The translations under genes were made by a program, and so were the position numbers. This document shows, piece after piece, positions 7,992-16,882 of a stretch of DNA of 38,501 bases (its first letter is position 1; every line of letters starts with the position of its first letter). The stretch is from Anaerolineae bacterium (lineage in GTDB: Bacteria; Chloroflexota; Anaerolineae; Aggregatilineales; UBA2796): contig JANWYI010000018.1 in NCBI GenBank assembly GCA_025055255.1, positions 1 through 38,501 of the forward strand. The letters are read 5' to 3'. A model generated the notes under the pieces. That model had not been told where the DNA came from, did not search any database, and saw only the letters and a program-made list of their open reading frames with translations.

Positions 7992-8912
7992 ATGGGACGT
8001 AGGCGCAGTGGCGGGTTATTATCCCTTTTGCCTCCTTTGTTAAACGCAGAACGGACAGAGCGAGGTGAGCGAGATATGACGAAGCGTAAGCGTGAAGTGA
8101 TCATTAAGGATACACATCGCGGCTTGCTCTATGAAGATGGCGTGCTGGTGCGCGTGCTGGAAGCTGGACGCTACGAAATCCCTGCTGAGCGCCCGCGCTG
8201 GCTAGAGCGCCTATTCGGACGCCTGCCTCAGAAAGAGATCGTGCTGGTGGACATGCGCGAGCGCGATCTGCTGCTCAAAGGGCAGGAAATTTTGACGGCT
8301 GACAAGGTCGCGCTGCGCGTGAGCGTGATCGTCCAGTTCCGCGTGATCGATCCGCGCGCTGCTCTGCACGCCGTTGCCAACTATGAAGATCGCCTGTACA
8401 GCGATGTGCAGCTGGCTGCGCGCCGCTCGCTCGCCTCAATGACTCTGGAGGCTATTTTGACCAATCGCAATCAGCTGAGCGAGGACATCCTGCGCGACGT
8501 CAAAGGTGCAGCCGCTGAGTACGGCGTCGAGATTCGCCGCGCCGACGTGAAAGACATCATCTTCCCCGGCAACCTGCAGGACATCATGAACCGCGTGCTC
8601 GCCGCTGAGCGCATGAGCCAAGCGCAGCTAGTGGAAGCGCGCACCAAGGCTGAAGTCCAGCAGATTGAAGCGCAGGCGAAGGCGGAAGTGCAGCGCGCCG
8701 CTGCGCAGGCTCAGGCGGAAGCGCAGCGGATTGCCACAGAGGCGGAGATTCGCGCCCTGCGCGAGCGCGCCGAAGCCGCCGCGATCTACGCACAGCATCC
8801 CGCGCTCTTGCGCCTGAACGAGCTGGAAACGCTGCGCGAGCTCAGCCGCAACGCCAATGCACGGCTCTACATCAATTTCAACGGCGATGGACACGCCGAA
8901 GGAGAAGATTAG
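7992..8912 (+). CDS. Slipin / SPFH-domain (stomatin-like) protein
   Basis: A 306-residue SPFH protein. A KDTHRGLLYEDGVLVRVLEAGRYEIP-type entry (about residues 38-65) is typical of slipins. The SPFH core runs to about 215 and is followed by an Ala/Glu/Gln-rich coiled coil (about 210-275, repeating AEVQ.IEAQAKAE). Stomatin-family proteins form oligomeric membrane microdomain scaffolds. The usual strong N-terminal anchor is reduced to a short LLSLLPPLL stretch, so membrane attachment may be peripheral. ATG 7992 has AAGGA five bases upstream, better than the internal ATG at 8076. A long structured leader precedes the gene and a terminator follows it. Confidence 0.85.
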   Translation: MGRRRSGGLLSLLPPLLNAERTERGERDMTKRKREVIIKDTHRGLLYEDGVLVRVLEAGRYEIPAERPRWLERLFGRLPQKEIVLVDMRERDLLLKGQEILTADKVALRVSVIVQFRVIDPRAALHAVANYEDRLYSDVQLAARRSLASMTLEAILTNRNQLSEDILRDVKGAAAEYGVEIRRADVKDIIFPGNLQDIMNRVLAAERMSQAQLVEARTKAEVQQIEAQAKAEVQRAAAQAQAEAQRIATEAEIRALRERAEAAAIYAQHPALLRLNELETLRELSRNANARLYINFNGDGHAEGED

Positions 8913-8925
8913 AGCGCTTGATGAG

Positions 8926-8957
8926 CTCAGGGCGGAAGAATTTCCGCCCTGAGTGTT
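8926..8957 (+). terminator. Terminator hairpin after the slipin gene
   Basis: A perfect 12-bp stem CTCAGGGCGGAA (8926-8937) / TTCCGCCCTGAG (8942-8953) with a 4-base loop. The tail TGTTTA is only weakly T-rich. Confidence 0.7.
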
Positions 8958-9061
8958 TACGTATCCCTTGCCGATGCATAGCCTCTATACAGTAATAGTA
9001 CCCGCTCATACCTGCTTGACGAGAGGCAACTTTACGCAGCTGCTTGCACAGCATAAATTTG

Positions 9062-9070
9062 TGCTACAAT
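9062..9070 (+). promoter_or_regulatory. Extended -10 element of the TIR-NLR gene
   Basis: TGCTACAAT lies 44 bases before the ATG at 9114. A possible -35 (TTGCAC, 9044-9049) is only 15 bases away, which is short, as expected for an extended -10 promoter. A GAAAGGAAA ribosome binding region (about 9097-9105) precedes the ATG. Confidence 0.45.
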
Positions 9071-9113
9071 AAGGCAACGCTTTGTGCTGTGTAGCTGAAA
9101 GGAAACCCTGCCT

Positions 9114-12100
9114 ATGCTCACGCCCGCTCAGTTCCGCCAAATCGTGGACCTGTGCGCGCCGCACATGCAGACCACTCCAGAACGCCAAACTATTTTCGAC
9201 GAGACCTTCCTGCCAACAGCCTCATTCAGGAACGACATCAACTGGGAAGGTGCGACAAACACATTTGTGACACACCTGTTGCGTGTGCTTCACGAGAAAG
9301 TGCATCGCCATAACGGCGAACACCCTTGGCGCACGCTGCTCGTCCGCTTGAAGGCGCGCTATGGCTCAGACCTTCACGCCTACATCGACTCGTTCCTACC
9401 ACTGATTGACTCTTTGCAGCCGAACGAACCGCTCCCCGGCTTGACGCTCACGCTCTTCCTCAGCTACGCCCGCGCCGATGATGAGATGTTCGTCCGCTTG
9501 CTCTACAACGATCTGACCAGTCGCGGCTTCAACGTCTGGTATGACCGCGCCAACATGCCTAATCGCGGACTCGGCTTCACGCAAGAGATCGCGCTCGCCA
9601 TTGAGCAAGCCGACCGCCTGCTCCTCGTCTGCGGACCTGCGGCTTATCAATCTGAGTACGTGCGCATGGAATGGCAGCACGCCCTCAAGCACTGCAAGCC
9701 GATCATCCCTGTGGTGCGCCTTGGCGACTTCCCGCCGCCGATCCTCGACCAGCTCAGCGTCAATCCTGTAGACGCCGTTGACATGCGCAATAATAACGAA
9801 TATGAAGCCGAGCGCGAGCACATCGTGCGCCAGCTGAAAGAGCCGCCACGACCGCTCGGTCAGCCGACTGGCGTCCCGTTGCCTAAAACATGGTACATTG
9901 AACGCCCAGAGGCAAAGCGCAAAGTTATTGGCGTGCTGACCGATGTAGGGCGCGAGAACACAGTCGCCATCAGCACCATTAACGGCTTGGCAGGCGTTGG
10001 CAAGAGCGTGCTGGCTGCAATGGTCGCCCGCGATTGCGAAGTGCGCCGCACTTTCCCTGATGGCATCACGCTGATCGAAGTCGGCTTTGGCGCCACGCCC
10101 GTGCAAGTGCAGACGCGGCTTGGCAAGTCGCTCGGCATTGAAGCATCGGAATTCAAGTCAGACGTCGAATACAACAAGCATTTGCTCATCCCTCGATTGC
10201 GCGGCAAGCGCATGTTGTTCATCCTCGATAACGTCTGGAAGCGCGAACAAGTGGAAGCTGTGCAGTGCGGCGTGGATCAGGTCAAGTTCATCGTCACCAC
10301 GCGCCGCACCGCACTAGGTGAGCTGATCGGCTACAGCGTGCGCGTGGACGTGCTGACGCCTGAGGAAGGCGGCGAGCTGATCATCAGGCGCGCTGAGCTG
10401 AACACTAGCCAGCGCGCTGACTGCGAGGCGATCTCGCGCCACTTGAACGGCTTGACGCTCGCTGTCAGCGTTGCGGCTGCGAGGATCAAAGTCAAAGGCA
10501 TGACGCCTGCGGCTTACCTTGAGGAGCTGCAGAAAAGCGGAAATCCGCTCCGTGAGCTGACTTTAGATGAGGATAGGTTCAGCGAGCCGAATGATCCTGA
10601 GCAGAACTTCGCTGCAGCGCTCAACTTGAGCTACAGAGATTTAAGCGAAGCGGAACAGCGCTACTTCAGACTGCTGGGCGTCTTTGCCGCCGACGGGACG
10701 TTTGATGCCGCAGCCGCTGCAGCTGTCTGGGAAATGCCAGAGGCAGAAGCAGCAGGAATCTTGAGGACGTTTGCAGAGCGAGAGCTGGTGCAGCAGGATG
10801 AGCACGGGCGCTACAGCCAGCACAGCCTGCTGCGCGCCTACGCCCGCGCCCTTGCGCGCGAGCGCGGCGAGCTGGACGCCGCTGCAGCGCGACATTTCGA
10901 TCATTACCACAGCTTGCACGGCAATCACAATACAAACAACGATGAAACGCGCCATTCTGCTATTCATCTGGACTTCGAGAACATTCAGGCTGCTTTGGCA
11001 TGGGCAACAGAGCGCAGTCCTGAACGCACTGCCGACTGGGCAAGTGCGCTAGCCTATTATATGTCTTTACATCAGCCCTACAGTGTACGGCGTGCAGTGT
11101 TGGAACAAGGTCTAGCTGCGGCTGCACGCGCTGAATATCCACTTGGTCGGGCGCATGTACTCAAGAGTTTGGGTGAGTTGGCAATCCATGAGGCAGATTA
11201 TGCTGCTGCGAGGGGGTACTTGAGTGCTGCACTACGCTCGTTTAAAACAAGCGGCAATCAGCTCGGTGAAGCAGATACGCTTAGGGATTTGGGCTCGCTA
11301 GCAATGCTAGAGGTAGACTATGTCGCTGCACGAGAGTACTTAAGTGATGCGTTGAGCTTGTATAAGGTAATTCCTGAACAGGTAGGTCAGTCGCACACAC
11401 TCAAGAGTCTAGGAGACTTGTCAATGTGTGAAGACGATTTTGCTACCGCACGAGAGTACTATGAGGCTGCACTGTGCTTATCTGAGGCAATCACAAATCA
11501 GCTCGGTCAGGCACATGCGCTCAAAAGCCTAGGTGAGCTAGCAATCCACGAGAATAACTACACGGCTGCACAGAAGTACTTAAACGCTGCACTTCATCTA
11601 TATCAGATGATCTCTGACCAACATGGTGAGGCAAATGTGCTGAGGGGCTTGGGTACTTTGGCGATGTATGAGGCAAGATATGCTACCGCACGGGAATACT
11701 TGAATGCTGCGCTACACCTGTCCAAGTCAATTCCCGATCAGCATAGTCAGGCGCATGTGCTTTGCAGTCTAGGCGATTTGGCAATGTATGAAGCAGACTA
11801 TGTGGCTGCACAAGAACGCTTGGATGCTGCGCTGCGCTTGTATGAAGCAGTCTCTGATTTGCGTGGTCAAGCGAATGCACTCAGGAGTCTAGGCGCGCTG
11901 GCGATTGTTGAGAATAACCGTGCCGCTGCTCAGGAATACTTGGACACTGCACTGCGTCTGTATCGATCGATTCCTGATCAACGCGGTCAGGCAAACACGC
12001 TCTTGAGTCTAGGCGAGCTGGCAATCCTTGAAAACGATTGTACTTCAGCACGAAGACATCTAGATGCTGCGCTGCGCTTGTATGAAGCAGTCTCTGATTT

Positions 12101-13019
12101 GCATGGTCAAGCGAACGCACTCAGGAGTCTAGGCGAGCTGGCGATTGTTGAGAATAACCGTGCCACTGCGCAGGAATACTTGGACACTGCACTGCGTCTG
12201 TATCAAATCATTCCTGACCAGCGCGGTCAGGCAAACACGCTCTTGAGTCTAGGCGAGTTAGAAAGTCTCAAGGCTGACTACGGCACGGCGCGTCAGCACT
12301 ACACACAAGGTTTGGCGCTCGCACGTGAAGTTCACGACACAGCTTGCCAGATAAACTGCTTGATCGGCTTGGCGCACCTCGAGCGCTCACAGGGCAACTG
12401 CGAGGCTGCTTGTGCTCAGTATGCCGCGCTCCTCTCTCTAGCCGACAGCCTGCCCGCCTACGTCAACCATCCGACTATTCAAGACTTGAAGCGCGAAGCA
12501 GCAGAATGCTGCGGTAGGCAGACTACTTCGAGCGAGCAGTCGTTGCTAGAGACCGCGTCGTGCTTGCAACAGCTCACTGACATGCTCTTCGCATGGGTTC
12601 AAACGCCTGACCTAAATAGCTCCTGCGCTTACCTTAAGCTGCATCAGTCAGAGCTGCTGACTGATGCAGCTGAGGCTGCTTTGCAGAGGCTCGTTGAGCT
12701 AGGTTCAGACAGAGACATGCTGGTGGAGCGCCTTGAGCTGTTGCGAAAGGCGCGGCAGCAAGGCATTGAGGCGGCATATGCGCAGCTTGAGGTAGAGCAG
12801 CGCGAGCTGCAGCGTCTGGTCAGTATGATTAACATAATTCTGGAGGCTGATAACGATAGCACGCTTGCGCAGCTAATCGCAGGGATACAGAGCGCATTAC
12901 TAGACCAAGCAGTTCAGCTGGCAGAAGAAGTCTTGCTAGACCTACCGCTTGAGATGCAGGAGAGGCTGAGAGAGCGCCTTGAGTGGTTGCGTCGGTTGCG
13001 GGGCGGGCAGGCGAGCTAG
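9114..13019 (+). CDS. TIR-NB-ARC-TPR protein (NLR-like, STAND family)
   Basis: A 1301-residue multidomain protein. Residues 1-100 are a helical adaptor, similar in kind to effector-associated domains. Residues ~110-245 are a TIR domain ([11 protein letters not shown], then SEYVRMEW with E186 at the position of the catalytic Glu of NAD-cleaving TIRs). Residues ~260-600 are an NB-ARC ATPase with P-loop GLAGVGKS (K297), Walker B LFILDN (D372), TTRR sensor, GLTLAV and a winged helix ending HSLLRAYA. Residues ~676-1075 are ten TPR units of exactly 40 residues. The tail (~1150-1301) is helical and of a type seen at the end of other TPR/STAND proteins. By family, TIR-STAND proteins sense a ligand with the repeat domain, oligomerise, and deplete NAD in anti-phage defence. 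That role is inferred here. It has its own promoter. The stop codon TAG lies inside a 138-bp repeat. Confidence 0.88.
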   Translation: MLTPAQFRQIVDLCAPHMQTTPERQTIFDETFLPTASFRNDINWEGATNTFVTHLLRVLHEKVHRHNGEHPWRTLLVRLKARYGSDLHAYIDSFLPLIDSLQPNEPLPGLTLTLFLSYARADDEMFVRLLYNDLTSRGFNVWYDRANMPNRGLGFTQEIALAIEQADRLLLVCGPAAYQSEYVRMEWQHALKHCKPIIPVVRLGDFPPPILDQLSVNPVDAVDMRNNNEYEAEREHIVRQLKEPPRPLGQPTGVPLPKTWYIERPEAKRKVIGVLTDVGRENTVAISTINGLAGVGKSVLAAMVARDCEVRRTFPDGITLIEVGFGATPVQVQTRLGKSLGIEASEFKSDVEYNKHLLIPRLRGKRMLFILDNVWKREQVEAVQCGVDQVKFIVTTRRTALGELIGYSVRVDVLTPEEGGELIIRRAELNTSQRADCEAISRHLNGLTLAVSVAAARIKVKGMTPAAYLEELQKSGNPLRELTLDEDRFSEPNDPEQNFAAALNLSYRDLSEAEQRYFRLLGVFAADGTFDAAAAAAVWEMPEAEAAGILRTFAERELVQQDEHGRYSQHSLLRAYARALARERGELDAAAARHFDHYHSLHGNHNTNNDETRHSAIHLDFENIQAALAWATERSPERTADWASALAYYMSLHQPYSVRRAVLEQGLAAAARAEYPLGRAHVLKSLGELAIHEADYAAARGYLSAALRSFKTSGNQLGEADTLRDLGSLAMLEVDYVAAREYLSDALSLYKVIPEQVGQSHTLKSLGDLSMCEDDFATAREYYEAALCLSEAITNQLGQAHALKSLGELAIHENNYTAAQKYLNAALHLYQMISDQHGEANVLRGLGTLAMYEARYATAREYLNAALHLSKSIPDQHSQAHVLCSLGDLAMYEADYVAAQERLDAALRLYEAVSDLRGQANALRSLGALAIVENNRAAAQEYLDTALRLYRSIPDQRGQANTLLSLGELAILENDCTSARRHLDAALRLYEAVSDLHGQANALRSLGELAIVENNRATAQEYLDTALRLYQIIPDQRGQANTLLSLGELESLKADYGTARQHYTQGLALAREVHDTACQINCLIGLAHLERSQGNCEAACAQYAALLSLADSLPAYVNHPTIQDLKREAAECCGRQTTSSEQSLLETASCLQQLTDMLFAWVQTPDLNSSCAYLKLHQSELLTDAAEAALQRLVELGSDRDMLVERLELLRKARQQGIEAAYAQLEVEQRELQRLVSMINIILEADNDSTLAQLIAGIQSALLDQAVQLAEEVLLDLPLEMQERLRERLEWLRRLRGGQAS
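11140..12340 (+). repeat. Ten tandem 120-bp TPR-coding repeats
   Basis: [10 protein letters not shown] / LRSLGELAI motif recurs every 120 bp (near 11161, 11281, 11401, 11521, 11641, 11761, 11881, 12001, 12121, 12241) with no insertion or deletion. Each unit encodes one 40-residue TPR. Divergence is lower toward the 3' end, suggesting growth by unequal exchange there. The last unit ([14 protein letters not shown]) is the most diverged and probably caps the array. Confidence 0.9.
11821..12259 (+). repeat. Near-identical two-unit (240-bp) duplication in the TPR array
   Basis: Bases 11821-12019 and 12061-12259 align at an offset of exactly 240. By my count there are about 14 mismatches in 200 bases, clustered at codons of RSIPD/QIIPD. 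This points to recent duplication or gene conversion of a pair of TPR units. Confidence 0.85.
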
Positions 13020-13152
13020 GCGGGCAGACGCTGCCGATCTGTCACGCTGATCGGCAGCGCCATGTAGACCGTTGTGCCTTGTCCGACGGCGCTCTCCAGC
13101 CAGACTCGTCCGTTGTGCGCGTCCACAACGGCTTTGACGAGGCTCAAGCCGA
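13015..13152 (-). repeat. 138-bp direct repeat, copy A (duplicated kinase 3' end)
   Basis: This copy matches 14048-14185 at an offset of 1033 with a single mismatch (T at 13073, C at 14106). Read on the minus strand it encodes the last ~45 residues of the histidine kinase ([16 protein letters not shown] ... ) with its stop. It is therefore an orphan gene fragment. Its first bases supply the TAG stop of the TIR gene. Similarity ends abruptly at 13153. Confidence 0.95.
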
Positions 13153-13156
13153 ATGA

Positions 13157-13243
13157 TCAAAGCCGCCTGAACCTGAGATCATAGCAAGATTTCAGCAGCT
13201 CTCGCCTGAGGGAAAGCGGCGCGTACAAGCATGGATCGCATGA
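13157..13243 (+). pseudogene. Possible C-terminal remnant of a small gene
   Basis: A short frame between a TGA (13154) and a TGA (13241) reads ...IIARFQQLSPEGKRRVQAWIA. It has a protein-like pattern similar to the end of small antitoxin-type proteins (RFQxLSPE...). There is no start codon or ribosome site, and it begins right where repeat copy A ends, so it looks like a truncated leftover. The assignment is weak. Confidence 0.3.
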
Positions 13244-13251
13244 GAGGCAAT

Positions 13252-13275
13252 GCCTAGGGCAGGGTCGCCTTAGGC
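13252..13275. other. Imperfect inverted repeat upstream of mntA
   Basis: GCCTAGG (13252-13258) and CCTTAGGC (13268-13275) pair with one bulged base. Function unknown; it could be a terminator-like hairpin or an operator for the toxin-antitoxin pair. The rest of 13276-13390 shows nothing clear. Confidence 0.3.
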
Positions 13276-13390
13276 AACTGCCTTCGGTTAAAACGCATGG
13301 TTTCAGGCAGTCGAGGTGTTGTGCAGCGTCCAAGATAGTGAGAGAGTAGCCAACTGAGCGTTGTGCTACAGGTCACAAGGCGGGCATAAG

Positions 13391-13696
13391 ATGGGACGAT
13401 CAGCGCCGACTTTGACGGCATTGCGCAGCCTGCGCACGGAGATACTGATAATTGCAGCACGGCACGGCGCTTCGAACGTGCGCGTCTTCGGGAGCGTTGC
13501 GCGTGGGCAGGCAACTGAGGAGAGCGATGTAGACTTGCTGGTAGACCAAGACTGGTCGCGGCTCTCAGCGTGGGGCGGAGTCGGCTTGGCGCTAGAGCTA
13601 GAAGCACTGCTGGGCTGGCGTGTGGATGTGATCACGCCCGAAGAGCTAAAGCCGTGCATCCGCGAGCGCATTTTACGCGAGTCAGTGCCGCTATGA
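13391..13696 (+). CDS. mntA: MntA-type nucleotidyltransferase antitoxin
   Basis: A 101-residue minimal nucleotidyltransferase. It has the motif G34-S35-x10-D46-x-D48 (FGSVARGQATEESDVDLL), the nucleotide- and metal-binding signature of MNT antitoxins. In the MntA/HepT system this enzyme adds AMP groups to a tyrosine of the HEPN toxin and so silences it. ATG 13391 fits the family length; the in-frame GTG at 13361 would add an unrelated N terminus. The stop overlaps the next start (ATGA, 13693-13696), giving translational coupling. The pair lies between two 138-bp repeats. Confidence 0.85.
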   Translation: MGRSAPTLTALRSLRTEILIIAARHGASNVRVFGSVARGQATEESDVDLLVDQDWSRLSAWGGVGLALELEALLGWRVDVITPEELKPCIRERILRESVPL

Positions 13697-14052
13697 GGGA
13701 AGATCGGCTTTTCCTTGAAGATATTCAAGCGCGGATTGATCTGATCAGGACGTTTACAGCGGCAGGACGTGAAGCATTCATGGCGTCGCGTTTGATCCAA
13801 GAGGCTGTGCTGCGTAGCCTAGAGATCATTGGTGAAGCGAGTCGCCAGCTCTCGCAAGCGCTGCGAGAGGCACATCCTGAGGTGCCATGGCGGCAGATCA
13901 TCGCCTTTCGGAACTTCGTCGCACATGCCTACTGGGACATCAGACCAGAGCGTGTTTGGGAAATCGTCGAGCGTGACCTGCAGCCGTTACAAGAGGCAAT
14001 AAACGCCATACTCGCTGAATTGTCGTCAAAAAGTAGCCACGAAGGAGGCTAG
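13693..14052 (+). CDS. hepT: HepT-type HEPN toxin (DUF86)
   Basis: A 119-residue all-helical protein. It has the R73-x4-H78-x-Y80 motif (RNFVAHAY) that defines HepT toxins: R and H form the RNase site and the Tyr is the residue AMPylated by MntA. SLEIIGEASRQLS is also typical of the DUF86 family. I use ATG 13693, overlapping the mntA stop; longer versions starting at 13570 run through mntA in another frame. Its TAG stop is the first part of repeat copy B and overlaps the stop of the convergent kinase gene (CTAG at 14049-14052), so its last residues may be altered by the recombination event. Confidence 0.88.
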   Translation: MREDRLFLEDIQARIDLIRTFTAAGREAFMASRLIQEAVLRSLEIIGEASRQLSQALREAHPEVPWRQIIAFRNFVAHAYWDIRPERVWEIVERDLQPLQEAINAILAELSSKSSHEGG

Positions 14053-14185
14053 GCGGGCAGACGCTGCCGATCTGTCACGCTGATCGGCAGCGCCATGTAG
14101 ACCGTCGTGCCTTGTCCGACGGCGCTCTCCAGCCAGACTCGTCCGTTGTGCGCGTCCACAACGGCTTTGACGAGGCTCAAGCCGA
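14048..14185 (-). repeat. 138-bp direct repeat, copy B (within the kinase gene)
   Basis: This is the functional copy of the sequence found at 13015-13152; it forms the 3' end of the histidine kinase gene on the minus strand. The two copies flank 895 bp carrying mntA-hepT. Homologous recombination between them would delete a 1033-bp circle. Confidence 0.95.
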
Positions 14186-15968
14186 GTCCAGAGCCGCGCG
14201 CGTGCGCTGCGTTAGGCTGCTCAGCGCGGAAAAAGCGCTCAAAGACTCGTGAGAGCGCCTCAGGCGGGATGCCGACGCCGTTATCGCTGACCTTGATCAC
14301 GACGCAATCTTCGATCAGCTCGGCATGCACGCTCACTTTGCCGCCATCAGGCGTGAACTTGAGCGCGTTCTCCAGCAAGTTGGCGAGCGCTTGAGTCAGG
14401 AAGTGGCGGTCGCCGCGCAGTGGCGGCAAGAGCGGCTCACAATGGACTTCGAGGGCGATGTTGCGCTGTTCGGCTTGGCGGCTGAAGTCGCGCACGGCGG
14501 CTTCGATGATCGGCGCGATGTTCAGCTCGGTCAGGGCGAGCTTGCCGTTCTGCACGCGCTCTAGGTTCAGGATGTTTGAGACAATGCGTTCCATGCGCTG
14601 CAGCTCAGCGCGGATGATCCTCAAACTCTCGTGCAAATTGCTGTCAGGCGAGTCGCGCACCTCGTCTTGCAAGTTTTCTAGGGTAGATATAGCGGAGAAT
14701 AGCGGATTCTTCAGCTGATGGCTGGTCATTTGTAGCATCTGCGTCTTGACCTTGTCCATGTCGCGCAGTTGGTGCGTAGCTTTGGTCAAATCGTCGGTCA
14801 GTTGGCGCTGCGCTTCATAGTTGCGGCTGTTGGCGATGGCAATCGCCGCTTGCGGACTGAGCAAGCCGAGCAGGTGCAGATCGTCGCGGTCAAAGCGCTT
14901 GCTATCCACGCCTGCCACAACTAACAGCACGCCTTGCACGTCCTGATCGATCAGGAGCGGCACGGCTACTGCTGAGCCAAAGCCTTGCTTGGCGTACGGC
15001 ACATCGGGCGCGCCGCGCCAATCGCGGCTGTAGTTCTCAACGTGCTGCGTCTGGCGCGTCTTTGCCGCGCAGCCAACCAGACCTTCGCCGTAGGCGAGGC
15101 GCGCGCCGATGAACTTTGGCGAGAGGTTGTACTGCGCCGCCAGCTCTAGATAATCGCCGTGATTGAGGAAGATCAGCGCGCTATCGGCTTGCAAGATCAA
15201 GGCGGCGCGCTCAGCGATGGTCTCCAGCACTTGGGAGAGATTCAGGCTCTGCGTGATGGAGAGTCCAACAGCGCGGACGCTCTCCAGCTGCTGCGCGCGT
15301 CCGATCAGTGGCGCGATGATCTGAGTCTGCAGCATGGCGTAGCTGATCGCCAATGTGCCAAGCGCGCTCAGGGTGCTGCTCAGGTTGCGGTAGCGCAGCT
15401 CTGGGCTGAACAGCTCGCCTAGCACGCCGATGCTGAACAAGCTGACTCCAAAGAACGACCAGCGATTTTTCAGCTTGCGCCGTCGCTGCCAGAGCAGGGC
15501 GAGCGTGGCTGCGCTGATCAAGCCGTAGAGAATGATGCCGAAGTCGCTCAGGCGGTAAATCAACGCACCATCAGCGCGCACTTGGTAGCGCGAGGGCTCA
15601 GCGCTGATGAGCAAGATGGTCTGTAAGACAAGGACGCTCAGCACAGCGGCGTAAATCAGGCGTCTGGCAGGCTGAGTCTGTCCGCTGCTCAGCACAAAGA
15701 CGAGCAAATAGGCGACGATGCAAGCGCCGGCAAAGCCGATCTCGGTCAGGCGCAAGCCAAAGCTGATCGGGTTTGGCTCAGCGTTAGTCAGGCTGCCTAG
15801 TCGGCTGATGAGGACGCCGCTGATCCATAGCATCATCAGGAGGACGAAAAGGGCATAGACGCGGCTGCCGACGCTGCGCGAATCTTGCGAGAGGATGAGC
15901 ACGAGCATCAGCAGCGAGAGCAAAAGCGCCGCAGCGCTCGTGGTCAAGGCAACGCCGCTGAGTTCCAT
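14049..15968 (-). CDS. Membrane sensor histidine kinase (7TM-like, GAF, HisKA, HATPase)
   Basis: 639 residues. The N-terminal 220 residues hold about six to seven hydrophobic helices, a membrane sensor. A GAF domain spans ~230-385 (SLNLSQVLETIAERAALIL, YGEGLVG, AVAVPLL). A short coiled coil leads to HisKA with the phospho-acceptor H417 (MTSHQLKNPL). HATPase_c (~525-630) has N-box NLLENALKFTP, DNGVGIPPE and GSGLGLSLVK. It would phosphorylate the regulator encoded 17 bases upstream in the same operon. The signal is unknown. The last ~45 codons are duplicated 1033 bp away, downstream of the TIR gene. Confidence 0.92.
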   Translation of the reverse strand: MELSGVALTTSAAALLLSLLMLVLILSQDSRSVGSRVYALFVLLMMLWISGVLISRLGSLTNAEPNPISFGLRLTEIGFAGACIVAYLLVFVLSSGQTQPARRLIYAAVLSVLVLQTILLISAEPSRYQVRADGALIYRLSDFGIILYGLISAATLALLWQRRRKLKNRWSFFGVSLFSIGVLGELFSPELRYRNLSSTLSALGTLAISYAMLQTQIIAPLIGRAQQLESVRAVGLSITQSLNLSQVLETIAERAALILQADSALIFLNHGDYLELAAQYNLSPKFIGARLAYGEGLVGCAAKTRQTQHVENYSRDWRGAPDVPYAKQGFGSAVAVPLLIDQDVQGVLLVVAGVDSKRFDRDDLHLLGLLSPQAAIAIANSRNYEAQRQLTDDLTKATHQLRDMDKVKTQMLQMTSHQLKNPLFSAISTLENLQDEVRDSPDSNLHESLRIIRAELQRMERIVSNILNLERVQNGKLALTELNIAPIIEAAVRDFSRQAEQRNIALEVHCEPLLPPLRGDRHFLTQALANLLENALKFTPDGGKVSVHAELIEDCVVIKVSDNGVGIPPEALSRVFERFFRAEQPNAAHARGSGLGLSLVKAVVDAHNGRVWLESAVGQGTTVYMALPISVTDRQRLPA

Positions 15969-15985
15969 AGCGCGTCTCTATCGGC

Positions 15986-16678
15986 TCAGCCGCTCGGCTG
16001 CTTCTCAAAGCGGTAGCCGACACGGTGCTCAGTCAGGATGTAGATCGGATTGGCAGGATCAGGCTCAATCTTGCGGCGCAGCTGGCTGATGTAGACGCGC
16101 GGATAGTACAAATCTTCCGCGTATTCCTGTCCCCAGACCTGCTCCAGCAGCTCGCGTTGCGTCACGACGCGACCGGCATTCTCCAAAAGCACAGCGAGCA
16201 GCTTGAACTCGGTCGGCGTCAAATGCTCTTTCACGCCGCGCACAAAGACTTGGCGGCGCTTGAGATCGATCATCAGATGACCATCAGCGTAGCTTTTCTC
16301 ATCTTCAGCGCTCACCATTGCCGCGCGGCGCAGGAGCGCACGCACGCGCGCGACAAATTCATCCATGCCGATAGGCTTCTCAAGGTACTCATCAGCGCCG
16401 AAAGTCAAGCCGCGCACAATGTCCTCTTCCGTGATCGCGTTCGCAGAGAGAACCATGATCGGCGTCTCGGCAACCTCACGAATGCGCTGGCAGACTGTCA
16501 AGCCGTCCATCTCTGGCATGACGATGTCCAGTACCACAAGGTCTGGACGCTCAATGTGGAACAGGCGCAAGCCTTCCAAGCCGCTCGCCGCTGTGAACAC
16601 AGTGAAGCCTTCACGGCGTAAACGCTTGCTCAGCTGCTCTCGGATGTTCTGTTCATCGTCCACAATCAAGATTTTCAT
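15986..16678 (-). CDS. OmpR-family response regulator
   Basis: 230 residues. The receiver domain (1-~120) has phospho-acceptor D51 (VVLDIVMPEMDG), an acidic pocket (DDE) and K of LEKPIG. A winged-helix DNA-binding domain (~135-228) follows (LTPTEFKLLAVLLENAGRVV, YYPRVYISQLRRKIE, GYRFE). ATG 16678 starts the canonical MKILIVDDE; a longer frame to 16738 adds an unrelated leader. It is transcribed first, ahead of the kinase, from an extended -10 promoter that diverges from the PPC-protein gene. Confidence 0.93.
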   Translation of the reverse strand: MKILIVDDEQNIREQLSKRLRREGFTVFTAASGLEGLRLFHIERPDLVVLDIVMPEMDGLTVCQRIREVAETPIMVLSANAITEEDIVRGLTFGADEYLEKPIGMDEFVARVRALLRRAAMVSAEDEKSYADGHLMIDLKRRQVFVRGVKEHLTPTEFKLLAVLLENAGRVVTQRELLEQVWGQEYAEDLYYPRVYISQLRRKIEPDPANPIYILTEHRVGYRFEKQPSG

Positions 16679-16717
16679 GCCACAAGCCTGCCTGTTTGCT
16701 TTGTCAGTGTGCGCTGC

Positions 16718-16726
16718 ATTATAGCA
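16718..16726 (-). promoter_or_regulatory. Extended -10 promoter of the two-component operon
   Basis: Minus strand TGCTATAAT is a full consensus -10 with TGn extension, 40 bases before the regulator start. No -35 sits at the usual distance. The same GCTATAnT core occurs at other promoters in the window. Confidence 0.6.
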
Positions 16727-16808
16727 TAAGGCGCTCAAATGGACTTTTCAAGCGTTGTGGCATATCGAGAGTCTCTAAATTAGCAGTCTGAGCGAAAAGT
16801 GAGCGCAA

Positions 16809-16838
16809 TTGACTGAGCGCGCTAAAATTGGATAGACT
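16809..16838 (+). promoter_or_regulatory. Promoter of the secreted PPC protein gene
   Basis: TTGACT (16809-16814) and TAGACT (16833-16838) with an 18-base spacer, about 45 bases before the chosen start. It is divergent from the two-component promoter. Confidence 0.5.
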
Positions 16839-16882
16839 TATCGGCTGCGCGCAGCTATGCGTGCTTGAGGAGGACTTTCGCT

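Noticed and set aside
11140-12340. CRISPR array or non-coding tandem repeat
   Set aside because: The 120-bp periodicity is a continuous coding frame of TPR units with no spacer structure.
13361-13390. GTG 13361 as the mntA start
   Set aside because: The added residues (CYRSQGGHK) are not family-like, and ATG 13391 gives the usual antitoxin length.
13570-13692. Longer hepT version starting at 13570
   Set aside because: It would overlap mntA by over 120 bases in another frame; ATG 13693 with ATGA coupling matches the HepT family start.
13015-14185. Insertion sequence with target-site duplication
   Set aside because: There is no transposase or terminal inverted repeat, and a 138-bp duplication is far longer than IS target duplications; a recombination-type event fits better.
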